64,000 nucleotides of DNA, taken from the NCBI GenBank assembly GCA_949710005.1, contig OX453272.1, positions 7,282,133-7,346,132 on the forward strand, in the 5' to 3' direction. The DNA is from Ricordea florida. Its lineage: Eukaryota > Cnidaria > Anthozoa > Corallimorpharia > Ricordeidae. A model generated the notes under the pieces. That model was given only the letters and a program-made list of their open reading frames with translations, had not been told where the DNA came from and ran no database searches. Every line of letters starts with the position of its first letter. The first letter of the stretch is position 1. The translations under genes and the position numbers were made by a program. Of the stretch, positions 46,358 to 58,100 are shown piece after piece.

Positions 46358-47003
46358 AAAGGCGTTTTCAGAAAAGATGTAATTATATGTATAAGTGTTT
46401 AAATAGACTTGTTAAGCATGATATGAACTTCATAAGACAGCAAAAACAACATGATTATAATACCAGAACTAAGCTAAACCTAAGACTTCCAAGTGTCGAA
46501 AGGAATTGGGCAAACAACGGACTGCATTTCATGCCATCAAGGATTTTCACTTTCTTAGCCAGGCAATGAGACAATCCGTGAATCTGAAAATTTTAAAATA
46601 TCATCTTTTTAAATTTATAATTTAAATGAATTTGTGTGAATATTTTGTACATTTTAATAGTTTTTACATATTTAAGCTTTTTAATGTCTTTGTGTATTTT
46701 GTATTTAACTTTAACTTTAAGTCTGTAAGATGTATTCCTGATTACAGTCGTTGCAAGGGATAGAATAGAGCTGTATTAAGATAGCCTATCCTGTCTGTAA
46801 CATTTATATTTTACCTCCTGTCACAGATACTCTAATTATGAGCCTCGGCCAATTCAAACGAAACTTTTGAAAAGATTTTGATACGTTTGAAATGTTTGTT
46901 TCAGATATAGATGAATGTGCTGATCATTCTCACAATTGCTCCTATCCAAACGAATGCAACAATTTGGTTGGTTCCTTTAATTGTACGCTTATCATCTTTG
47001 ATG

Positions 47004-47658
47004 GTAAGAAAAATCTTAACTTAGTTAAGCATAAGGTACGGTGTATTTTACTAAATTGATAAATTGAACCTCCTGACTTATGACTGTGCTGAATCTCAGC
47101 AACTGCAAGGCCACATTCAGACCACATTCATGCTTGCTCCCTGCGTGTATGCCTCAGATCCATGAAGCATACGCAGATGTGAACTATTGATAGGTACCGT
47201 AGAGCATGTAACGTTGACGTAAGTCACGTGATTTTGGTGGTGGATGGGTAGCATTTTGGTGTTGGAAAGCAAACTCTATTTGGCCTGCCGGGGAAACTGA
47301 TGTCCTTGCCAAAGCATTTGGACAATGTCTCCGTGAAGATCCAGTCTGTTTAGCCCGACTCCCTGGCTTTTTGCAAGAAGATGAAACAGAGCTTCTAGCT
47401 ACTGACTCAGAGAGAAATGTTTATAAATGGCATTTTGATTCGACAAATGTGGTAGCTCATGCAGCTTGGAAAGCTTTCTATTTGCACCAGCCTACTGGAT
47501 TTGGCGAGGTGCTCTACAACTACAGCTGTATACTATCAGAGACCCGGCGTAATACTTGAAACGTCTGACTGCCTTTAAATTTCTTTAACTGCAGCTTCTC
47601 CAAATTCATTCTGTCAAGTACCATATTTGAAAAATTAAGGGAAAGCTATTTAATCAAT
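47004..47658 (+). other. Unassigned open frame 47252-47559
   Basis: A plus-strand frame of about 102 codons (FWCWKANSIWPAGETDVLAK; ERNVYKWHFDSTNVVAHAAW; GFGEVLYNYSCILSETRR) reads like real protein, with many Trp and no low complexity. It starts after an in-frame stop and ends at TGA 47557. I do not recognise it. It may be a transposon or decayed exon. Confidence 0.3.
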
Positions 47659-47888
47659 CAGGGGCCAGTTGTTCGAAGGCCGATTAGGGATAATCCAGGG
47701 TTAAATTCTAACCCGGGCTTCTTTTCCTCTTTTCAAAAAGCATTTTCCCCAATAACAAGAGCATACAATCATCAAAATGTCTTCAAAAAGAATTATACTG
47801 AATGTGCTTTTCAAGCTCTCATATGTGCATTTAAATTTCGCACTAACCCTGGGTTACCTTAACCCTGCTTCGAACAACTCGGCCCTGA
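47659..47888. repeat. TIR MITE of the GTTGTTCGAA type
   Basis: The left end GGGGCCAGTTGTTCGAAGGC and the right end GCTTCGAACAACTCGGCCC are inverted repeats, with subterminal CCAGGGTTAA / AACCCTGGGTT. Short element, no coding capacity. It explains the open frame at 47777-48007. Confidence 0.8.
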
Positions 47889-48729
47889 TAGGCTTCAGTA
47901 GGTTAACGTACTCACAAGGAAATACCTGCGACTGTTCAGTCAGAACATTACAGATACGTCTGTTGCCAAGCATATACTTACGACGCGCCAAGTGGGACTG
48001 CAGCTAACAAGCTCGTAGACTGGGGCGAGCAAATTCCAAATATGGCATTTGGAAGTATTGAATTTGGACCCGTTGAGAACGCGCGCTACACGCTTCTAGT
48101 CTGATGGGTTTCTGAAACGATATAACACTTCTACTATCGTCTGCCATTGCTACTTTACTACTGCTTTATTCGGTGGTAGATAAAACACGAGGATGTTTTA
48201 GAATTAGGGAATTGTTTTCTTTTTTCAAAAAAAAAACAAAATTGAAAGCGTGTATCCCCAAAAAAATTCAGACAGGACATTTATGGTGTGATACGCAGTT
48301 TTTAGTCTTGAGGAAAATTCGAGCGTCATGATTGGTTCACTTTTGGTCAGGATTTTGCCATACGGACCGTTTCCGTCGAAACTGTCATAAGCGGTATAAT
48401 TTTCTAAAAAAAAATTAGCAAGCTCGGCCAGACTGCCATAAACTACACTTACTCAGAAGCCCATGACCTATAAATAACTTACTAACCTAGCATGTTCGGG
48501 CCATACCGGAGAATACCGTTCATTGACCATTTTTTTTTTACTGCCACTAACACGTAGTACAGCGCTGTGACAAGTGTCAGACGTTTAATTTCCTTTTCGT
48601 TTTTGCTCTCTTTTTAGTCTTTCTGCATAGTTCAACCAGATTTCTTTTCCTGATTTTTAGTAGCAGATTTCTCAGCTACATGTCATGTTGCAACTGCTTA
48701 CACAATGCGTTTTTTTTGTTGCAATTTAG
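47889..48729. other. No gene seen
   Basis: AT-rich DNA with A-runs. It leads into a polypyrimidine tract and acceptor at 48728-48729. Confidence 0.4.
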
Positions 48730-49047
48730 GTAGTAAATGAGAACGTTTGGAACCCAGTGACCCTGAAAGGAACGGAACCAGAACGCGATCAAGACAGCTT
48801 CATGTATCGAATGGAAAATGGAGTAATGTCTCTTATTCTAGATGACGACGCTTGTGACTGCACCTCTTCGTTAAACATGGGACATGGCATGTGTCGAGGG
48901 GACTTCATGCACTCAGTCAGTCTTAGGGGACAACTAGGGGTGGATCGACTATACGACCCTTCTGGTGCATGCTCAACTGATAATGGCGGAGCTGGACCTA
49001 AGGCCAACATTTCTGTAACCTTGTATTTTAGACCGAGGCTTTATTAA
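48730..49047 (+). CDS. Terminal exon of unknown extracellular-looking domain
   Basis: A good acceptor (TTGTTGCAATTTAG) precedes an open frame of 105 codons ending TAA 49045-49047. It contains ENVWNPVTLKGTEPERDQDS, a cysteine cluster ACDCTSSLNMGHGMC and GACSTDNGGAGPKANISVTL. The four cysteines and the N-glycosylation site suggest secretion. It starts in phase 0, whereas the EGF exon ending at 47003 leaves phase 1. It therefore cannot follow that exon directly, and an exon is missing or it belongs to another gene. I do not recognise the domain. Confidence 0.5.
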   Translation, partial: VVNENVWNPVTLKGTEPERDQDSFMYRMENGVMSLILDDDACDCTSSLNMGHGMCRGDFMHSVSLRGQLGVDRLYDPSGACSTDNGGAGPKANISVTLYFRPRLY

Positions 49048-49797
49048 GAAGCACTTTGCTTTTGACATTGTCAGCTGATCACAAGAGATTATAAGCCGTC
49101 AAATTTTTTTTTTTTCCTCCGGGACTTGGGTTCATTTGATGTAAACCCCCAAATATAGGAGTGGAAAATAGGTCACGTGCTATCAACCACCAAGATATAT
49201 CGTTGCCAAATGTGTTCACACATGTATGTAAGACATAATGAAAATGCCCTAGCTGCCACGTATGCGTGTCAAAGAGAGTACAATTTCATATTCGCTATAA
49301 AATGTCAAGAGAGAATGAGGTCTTGAAAATGTTTAATGTTCCGAAAAAAGTCTTGGAAATTTGATCCTTTGAGTGAATTGACTCACAGTGTAATAGTTAT
49401 TTGGGATTTCGGTTTGAACCATATATAGATGGTCCTCTTGACGGAATCATGATTCGCGTGGAACTTTAATAGAATACTGCTAATGATACTAAGACATGCC
49501 GGACAACACCCCGGCGTGGCTTGTAATAAGCCCACACCCCATGATGTAGTGCACGCAATTTGGAGCTCGAAATTGTATATAAACCTTAATTAAGTTAATG
49601 TCAATATGGATGACTACAAGCATATCTGTGTCATTTTTGTTGCTTTGATGAGCGCAAACCAGAAATAAAATTTCTTGGCACAGTCACAGATTACGAAGAA
49701 ATTTAAAAACTATAAACTCCTCCGCCGAGCCTCGCAAAGATCTCGCGTTCTTTCGATACATTCGAGACGAAATAGGCAACTACACGATTGCTTGCTC
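49048..49797. other. Non-coding; possible LTR-like segment
   Basis: The segment 49480-49690 (CCGGACAACACCCCGGCGTGG..., then GTATATAAACC and AAATAAAATTTC) resembles an LTR promoter and polyadenylation region. No second copy is seen. Confidence 0.25.
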
Positions 49798-49944
49798 GGG
49801 TAGTGAATCGTGTAAGCCTTTACAAAATATCCCGAGGGGTAGTGAATCATGTAAGCCTTTACAAAATATCCTGAGATCTACTGATTATACCTCCCTGAGG
49901 AGATCTCGGGATATTTTGTAAAGGCTTACATGATTCACTACCCG
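49798..49944. repeat. Fold-back with duplicated left arm
   Basis: GGGTAGTGAATCGTGTAAGC and the next 20 bp occur twice in direct orientation (49798, 49837) and once inverted (49900-49944, GATATTTTGTAAAGGCTTAC), forming a hairpin with two possible registers. Confidence 0.85.
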
Positions 49945-52197
49945 TTTGCTTAGTAGCCTGGTCTTTGAGTAAAAACGAGGCTGGGGATGACCTGTCCTTG
50001 CTGTAAACGTTCAGGCGCTTGATATATGACTAATATAATTTGCACCTTAAAGGCAGAAAGATTTGTAACAAGTCGGATAGGGGGTTGCGTCTTTACAAAA
50101 TCCTATTCTCCGCATTAAACCGCCAGTTTCAACCTGAGCCATTGGGTTAATTTCAAATACATTTTTCGGTACTGTAACCTAGACACAAAATTTTTTACAC
50201 TGTGGGCTGCACAATGCAATAATGAGGATTTTCAAAACTATCAAGAGTATTTTAAGAGGACCATAAATTTAAATCGATAATTATTTCGGCACATGTCACT
50301 TCGAAAAATATTGCGATTTTCCGCAGTTATTATCCATTCTAAGCATGTTCTGTCATTGGTTAGTCTTCGTCTCTATGTATCCGGACGCCGTAGGCAATTT
50401 GAATTATTATTGCTTTTTCATTGAGCAGCTGTCGATGATCAAAATTAATTTACAAAACCGACAAATAATTAAATTTGAGTGAGTTTCTTCGACATTTTTC
50501 AGATAGCTTTTAGGGAACTGCTAAAATTATTTAGAGAGCCAAGAAGCTAATAACTGTGGCATTTCAACGGATAATGATTCCAACTCTAGCGAGAGATAAA
50601 TTGTAATCCCGGCTTTGGGAGTAAGTGCCCAGTCTTTGTGTTTACATATTGAAAAACCAAAAACAATATTAATTCTTTCAAAAATGCATTAATTCACTAT
50701 ATCTGGGGTAAACACTTATGTGAATTAAGGGAAAGAGAAATGATTTTACCAAAACCTTGAACAAAAAGTCTTTAAAAACTTAGTAAAGCCGTGCTGTCCG
50801 AAGCCACTGCAGGTAGAAAAGATTCTGTTACCATTTTGCTGATTCAATTTAGCAATTTTTTGTGTAATATATAGGCGTTGTTATGTGTAATAATGGGATC
50901 CCGGAATAGATGCCCCCCTCTACCGACACTGAGGAAAAGAAACTGCCATTGGGCTGCCAATGAGAGGCTTTGCCCTACCCTGAGAACGCACTGATTACAT
51001 AGATGATCAAATTTGAATATTATTTGTTAGCTTTGTTTTTTTTTTCTACCATTTTTCACTCTTTGTGATTGAGTAGGATTTCAGTACAAACGCTTAATAA
51101 TTAGTAGCTGCAGACTGACTGTTGACTCCTTCCAATCAAAGCGAAGTTTATACAAGGTGCCTGTGAGTCATAAAAACAAGACTTAAGTTAAAAGGTCTGC
51201 TGCTGTTAGGGCGTCTACCAGCGCCGATAATGCGAACAACGCCATTTTAAACAAAGGACTTTAAGAATCAAGTTAACTTCATATATAGCTATTCACTGTG
51301 GATTTTGATCTTAAAATTATTTGAGTCACTGTTTAACACTAATGGTATGCAGTGTTGCATAGCACAACAACTGAAGACGTGATTGCAAGCACAACAACTG
51401 AATAGTTGTGTTTGTGTGATGCACTGTACAAGCTGTGTCAGTTAAACTCAAGCTAACTTTACATATCATAAGCCTTCCAATATCTAACCTTTCTTGCCAT
51501 TAATTTTGTTGGAATGATCCAATCAAAGCGATCTATTGAAAGCTGGTGCATAAAATTGCCTAGGCCATAACAGCGTCGATTCTTCAATATTGTTCCCACA
51601 GTAAATATTAATTAATCAAGCCTATAGCTACCGGACATTGGCTTCTCTATTTAGAGCTTACATAGCATTTGTACTCGTAACATAAAGATTTTCCGCTTTG
51701 GAGAAGAGCAAAAAACCGACTTCAATTTGTAAGTATTGGAATACCCGTGCTAGAATTATTTTTATCAAATACGTTGCAGTAAAGAACAAGCCTTTTATCA
51801 TACTGTAACGTTTTTGAAAAAGAAAATTGAATGAACTTTGGCTTTAGGACGGGCGAAACTACATGTTATTATTAAATTAACGTTTAGATTCCGTAGAGGT
51901 TTGGAAAACTCCTTGATTGTATTAATGTTATCCAAATTGTCATTCACGTTTTCTTTTCTTTGTGGCTCTTTGTTACTTACCCTACTCCACACACTCGCGT
52001 GTTCATTGCAATTGCTTAGAGGCGTTTCATGATCCTAAGTATGTTCAGCGTTCAGTCAATGTTGTTGGTTCACTGACCTCTTTCTCCTTCGTCATCTTAG
52101 TTCCATTTCATTGCATATTTTTACCCAGTTTGTTTGATTGTGTCAATTCAATTTTGCAGGTCCAATACGACTGCCGCGGGACCTTGCACGTGCGGAC
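49945..52197. other. Intergenic; no gene seen
   Basis: AT-rich DNA. A partial copy of the 11448-11583 fold-back lies at 50035-50070. The right end presumably holds the promoter of the GPCR gene. Confidence 0.4.
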
Positions 52198-55100
52198 ATG
52201 AGGCGAACAATTCTTTTCGCGACGTTTGGGGTTCTTGCCGTCGTGTTTAATCCCACGAATGTTTGCAGAATTATCGCAAGCCGAACTACAGGTGCCGATA
52301 TAAAAACTACCCATCTAAAATCATCATAGTAACAAGCCGTTCTCGAGTCACTGTGGAAGTATGACGGAACCGTACAAACTTTCAATTTGAATTCAAATGA
52401 AAAACTAAAAAACTAAGCAATTTTTTAGTTGTCCTGTACAGTGGAGTCCCCAACGTTTCAAAACAAATTTTCTTTTCATTAAACATTAAAATGGTCCGCA
52501 TGCATTTTCGGCGAAACGTTTATCCATTAACAGTGTTGGTGAGGGGCGATTTTCATTACAAATAAATTTTTATTTGTTTATCAACCGGGCAGACAAACTT
52601 TTGCGATCATAAACAAAGTCACCAACAAATGATCGATTACGCCAATCTCGCATAAGAATGTAGGCGACAAGTTCTTTTTCAAGGCTAGCAATTGATATAT
52701 GGGAATATTTGCAAATTTGCAGCTGGCATACCAGGTTTTAAATTAAATCCTTTTGAAAATTGAATAGGCGGCGTACACTTTGATTAAGTTGAAATATTGA
52801 AACTAAAGCAGGGAAGCATCTCACAAAAAAATGAAATATGTCATTGTTTTTTCTGAGTGATTTGGATCGTAATAGGAGAGGAAATTCAGCATTCTTTTTA
52901 GGTACTACCACTAGAGCTCGATTGTTTCAAATATTACAAATTTGAATTTGGCGAAGATAAAAGGTTTGATCCACAGATAAAAAAGTTAGAACCACACTGT
53001 ATACTAAACCAAACAGTACCACAGCACAGTGCTGTTCAGTAGCTTTCCAAAGAATGGTCACATTGCATGTTTTTATCCGCAGATGAAAAGTTAGAACCAC
53101 ACTGTATAGTAAACCCAACAGTATCACAGTACAGTACTGTTCAGTAGCTTTCCAAAGAATGGTCACACGGCATGATTTGATCCAAAGAAGAAAACGTTTG
53201 AACCACACTACATAGTACCAAAACAGTACCACAGTACAGTACTTTTCAGTAGCTTTCCAAAGAGTGGTCGTATGGTTTGGCCCCTATAATACAACTGACA
53301 AGTTGATGCTGGAAAGTAAACTATTCAGGGCATTCTACGTCAATAATTAGCCGAAATAAAGTCGATTGATGGATAGATTATTTCCTTTCTCGAACAGTAA
53401 AGCCAACGCCGTCACAAGAAATTGAAATGGCAGGAATGGATGGTCCACCAGGGATGGATGGCCCTCCAGGAGTGGATGTTCCGTCAGGAATAGATGGTCC
53501 GCCAGGGATGGATGGTCCACCAGAGATGGATGGCCCTCCAGGAATGGATGTTCCGTCAGGGATGGATGGTCCGCCAGGGATGGATGGTACGCCAGGAATG
53601 GATGGCCCGTCAGGGATGGATGTTCCTTCATTCCCTGGAAATCTGCCAGGGTCACCTGTGACCCCTGCAATTGCACCGTCCTCAGTACATGCAGGCGCTA
53701 ATTCATCTTACACTCTTCGTCCAACGGTCTCGGCCAGTTCACAAAACAGCGGATCTCTTCCACTAGAGTTTCCTTTGGGTTTACTAAGAAAAAACGGTTG
53801 CATTAGCAACACGACAAACAGTGGTAAATTATGAATACAGTGTGAATACCTCTATCAGCAAAAGACACATTTGTCTCTTCATGCTCTAATGAAAAGATGA
53901 ACTTTAATGAACGTTATTATATGGCTACAATAGTATGAGCGCTCTGATTGGCTGCTGAGCGGACAAGATTTTCTTGTAATGACCGGACATTAAGACATGA
54001 AAATATGTCCAATTTTTTTTTCATATAGACGAACGTTGTCTCATTTTCAAAGAAAATGTTTTTTCTGTTACTTCTGGTTTCGATCGCATGGTCAGGTGTG
54101 TTTCGGTTCAGAGAAAACGACCTCGAATGATCTCTTGTGCGCGCAAGCGGATTTTGAAAAAGCCTTCCATTTTTTTTTCCGTGCTAAAAATGCCATATAG
54201 TAAAGAACTTATCAACCTCGTCCTCTGGGTAATAACAAGGAAATGTCAAACCTCGGCCTTGATGCATTGACCTCGCTGTCGCTCCGCCAATATATCAAGC
54301 CCTTCATCCGAGATTTCCCTGTAATGACCTCACTCTCGATTAATAAGTAATATTTATTTAAGTGTCAACTCTCTTTATCACCACTCCTAACACCATTACA
54401 ACTACTAACACCATTATACGTAACAACGTTCCCTTAGCGTATCAGTATCAATTGAATTTGTGTATAGAAGATGTTGAATGCAAAAGCAGGATGTTTTGAG
54501 GCTGGTCAATCGAATCCTTCATTAGTTTAACACAAATAATGATCAAGTATTCATTTGTCACACGACGTAGTCACTTTGATGACAACGTTTCCACCGCTTA
54601 CTGCTGGTCTTTTCCATACTTTAAACAGTAATTAACAAAATTGTTATACTAATCAACGAATACGATTATTCATTAATATTATTAATATTGTTACTACATG
54701 GCTTTTTCGGCGAGTGGGCAAAATGACGTGAATCCCGAGTTTTGAACTGTCTTACCCGCTCGGGATTTCCCGTGTTGTCCCGTAAAACAAAACAAAGCAA
54801 AATGGCAATATAATGAATCCTTTATTGACCAAGCTTGTTCTGTCGAGATGGCTGAATATTGGCCTCGCGCTCTTGTTTGTTTTTGAATGCTTTCGTCTAT
54901 GTCCTATTCAATAAATACGCAAAAAGGACTAGGCTAATATGCATGACCTCACGCTTGGTCAATAACACATATTTGTTGACACATTCTATAGACTCTGTCT
55001 GGGAAAGGGAGGTGAGGTCGTGGTTACAATCCTTCCTTCTGACAAACCGCAAAGAGTACAGCTGTGTAAACAGGTGTGGCGTACCTCAGAGAGACGCTTC

Positions 55101-58100
55101 CGTGGCGCTCCAACTTCATCATTTCAATCCCCGATGTTACTGTGATGATCTATGTGAACGCTTTGGAGACTGCTGTTACGATTTTTCTGCAACGTAAGTT
55201 GAATTTAAAACGTTTGTTCCATAGCTTGATCATTTGCGATGATATGCAACATTTTACAGGTGAAACGCGCTTTTATATGGTGAAAAGCTTTTATGGCTCT
55301 AGCGAGTGACTGTGGGTATGTGGTGGCCAAAAACAATTGTTTCTTGCCCTTTCCAATTCAGCCTGTTGTTTTCTTAAGCATAAACTAACGTCACTTCAAA
55401 TTGTATCTCATCATCCGTGTGTTTAAGTGATTCGCAGTGAGATATGGGTGATATAACCCTGCGATGGACTGACATCCTACCCAGGGTAGAATTACACTGA
55501 CTTCTACGTGCTTCATTCTACTGGAACCGGGTTAAGTTCCGGCCTTGTGAGACTCCTATAGATTCAGTGAACCTTTATTTGTTAATTCAAGGAATATAAA
55601 ACGAAATCAGGGGATTATTTAGCCAGTGATATAAACAGATTCTCCCCACAGGGGCAGGGTGAAAAAAATCCCGAGATAGTAAGTCCAAGCTCGTGTCGTT
55701 TCTCGTGTCGTTTCGTCAGTTTCGCACGGAAAGCGTGATCACATGCTATCTGAATCAGTTGAGGTGACAAATTGTCCGTGATGTTACTTTGAGAAGGACC
55801 GATGACAAACTCCATTATTTATTTATCATAGGAGGTAGATAGTGTCGAATATCCCGAGATAGTGAGCCAACAAGATTGCTTAAAATGCCATTGTTGTTGA
55901 GTTAGTATGTACTAATGTCAATCACTGCTTGATCATTTCTATTCTAGCTGTGGAGGTAGCGTCGACCGCAAATTCGACGATCAGTTAGCGTCGAATGAAT
56001 TTTGCTGGAACTTTCAAATAGAAATAAAAGATGAAACTTCCTTCACTGGGTTTGTAGCCTGGAGCTCATGTCCTGCGAACTGGAAAGACGAAATCGTACG
56101 AGAAAATTGTCAGGGTGAAGATCAAACTGACTTGATCAAAAATCATCCTGTGTTTGACAAAACGAGCAACCGAACTTACAAGAATATGTACTGTGCCACG
56201 TGTGATGGTGCAAAAAATACAACATACTGGCAACTGAAAGTAACCTGCGATAATTCGTTCACCATTACAGACAACGATATCGATAATATTGCGGATTTGG
56301 TTGAAAGAAACTGCTCTGTTTGGTTATCGCCGGAGAAATATCAGCGCCAAGGATTGAAGACTTGTATACCACGATTTCTGGATTGTTCTGGTTTCATGCT
56401 AGCCAAGGGAAAAATCGAAACGTATTGTCAAACTGAGTGCTTAAGATACGCATTGCCTGTTTGTTCAGGATCTGAGAAAAAAGTCCGCTATAGAAACTTG
56501 CAGTGTGCGCTATGTAACGGTGTTCAGTTACCGAATAAAACTACTGATAACTGCGAAGCTCAAGAAGGCTCACCATTCCCTTCACTTACGATACTGTTTG
56601 ATTTTCAGTCAACCTCAAAGTTTCAAGTTAAAGTAGTAAACAATGAGGGTTCAGTGATAAAACAAGTCGAGAAGCAGGTTTCATGTAAGGAACTCGAAGT
56701 GTATGATCCATACCAGAAAGAATGCAAACCTCTCATGACGTCAAACTGGCATCACGAGAACACAACAGATGGAAATCTCAACTGTAGTTTGATTCCCTTA
56801 AACGAAAATGACTACCTCGTGTTTCCGAATAAGAGCGTTTATGTCCGGTCTCATCGCAGAATCTACAACAGCTCTGAGTACACAACGCTTAACAATACAT
56901 TTGTACTGTGTGTTAACTTTTCAAGAAACGCTACAACAATCAGAGCGACTGAACAGGAAAGAGAAATAAGACAAACACTAGCTTCACTTGAAATATTATC
57001 ATCTGGGGGTTGTGTGATTTCTATTGTTTCCTTGATTCTTCTGCTGGTCACTTACATTCTGTTTGCTGAGCTGCGTAATTTACCTGGCAAGATTGTTATC
57101 AACTTGATTTCAAGTCTCCTCCTGTATCAGCTCGTCTTCTTTTTAGCTGCCGACACTTCAGGCAAAGTTCGTTGTCTTGCCATCGCAATCCTCCTTCATT
57201 TCTTTGCTTTGTCGTCATTCATGTGGATGAACGTCATGGCGTTTGACATTCATCGAACCTTCACTGCCTCAGGTAATTCATTTCTCCCTTTTCATTTTAT
57301 GTTTGTAAATACTACTTATTAACCGAAAGTAAGGTCATTACAGAGAAATTACGGACCGGGACCTTAATGTATTGACCGAGCGATAGCGAGTTCAATACGT
57401 CAAGGCCGAGGTCTGTCCAGCTGACATTTCCTTGTAATGACAGAACGGACGAGGAGAATAAGTTATTTATTATATGGCCTTTATAGCGATGGAAAAAAGA
57501 CGGAAGGGTTTTTCAATAGCCGCTGGCGCGCTCAAGACTTGACTTAACCGGATCACAGCTGACCACGCCATCGAAACAAGAAGTGACAGAAGAAACAGTT
57601 TCTTTGAAAATGAGACAACTTTTGTTCGAAAAAAATTGAAAAATTTTCATAATGCCAGGTTAATTCATCAAACGACAACAGATTGCTATTCTTGGGAGTT
57701 GTAACTAGTACTGTTATCGTTGTCATTATAGTTGTGGCTATCGTTATCGTTATAACCATCGCCATTGTGATATTCACCGTTATATCGTTATTGTTGTTAT
57801 TGTATTTGATTTTGCATTCATTTTTGCTTCAATTATCTTTTCTCATTCACAGATATGGGCACTCCTTTCTTAATATTTCTACTCAGAAAATTTAAACTTA
57901 TTTTTAAATGCGTTATCCATCACCGAACATCATAATACAGCACGTTCCCTCATTTGCTTAGGTGGAGTCCCGCGGGCTCAGGCTAAGGAGACCAAGCGAC
58001 TTATGAAGTATTTCCTCTACAGCTGGGGAACACCAACACTCTTTATTATTGCCTGTCTAGTTCTGGATAACGTGAATCACGCATCCATTGGATATGGTTT

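Larger units (their letters stand above)
38950..46800 (+). mobile_element. CR1/jockey-like LINE, interrupted twice
   Basis: Endonuclease part at about 39330-40585: LKIAHLNIRGFRDKTDSLRL, TLSET, LSDHCLVFCVLKAG, with stops and frameshifts. The Copia element splits the LINE inside KLLADNITT. The reverse-transcriptase part at about 44567-45850 reads NKAIGLDKISARLLK, NYRPISILHTLSKTLEKAV, a frameshift near 45030, then LTKAFDTVDHQILLSKL, HGVPQGSILGPLLFVIYIND and YADDTAIYC. A second insertion sits at 45915-46357, and the C-terminal end reads YMYKCLNRLVKHD and DYNTRTKLNLRLPSVERNW before TGA near 46569. The AT-rich 3' end runs to about 46800. The copy is inactive. The 5' limit is uncertain. Confidence 0.82.
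34052..47003 (+). pseudogene. Signal peptide-PAN-EGF-EGF gene, apparently degraded
   Basis: Four plus-strand exons fit one coral-type secreted protein. 34052-34118 encodes a signal peptide (MNWLLHSAFVVLSGLIYVTL). 37595-37851 encodes a PAN/apple domain (DDCRTLTFKHP, CQIKCYFESDCVSINIG, CELSDSDH). 38339-38453 encodes an EGF domain (NPCSSGPCSSNSQCQ to GFTGKNCD). 46905-47003 encodes a calcium-binding EGF (DIDECADHSHNC, NNLVGSFNC). Phases agree between exons 1-2 and 3-4. The PAN exon, however, runs into TGA (37849-37851) with no usable GT donor before it, and the second EGF lacks the last two cysteines. The gene either makes a 107-residue secreted PAN protein or is a relic. Its fibrinogen-like end is not found here, but a paralog's end lies at 1-354. 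The 8.4-kb last intron is filled with transposons. Confidence 0.6.

Noticed and set aside
47777..48007. 76-codon plus-strand frame
   Set aside because: Lies mostly inside a TIR MITE.
53347..53676. Minus-strand 109-codon frame of HPSL repeats
   Set aside because: Antisense of the Gly-X-Y coding repeat.
56863..57051. Minus-strand frame in the GPCR exon
   Set aside because: Shadow of the receptor coding sequence.
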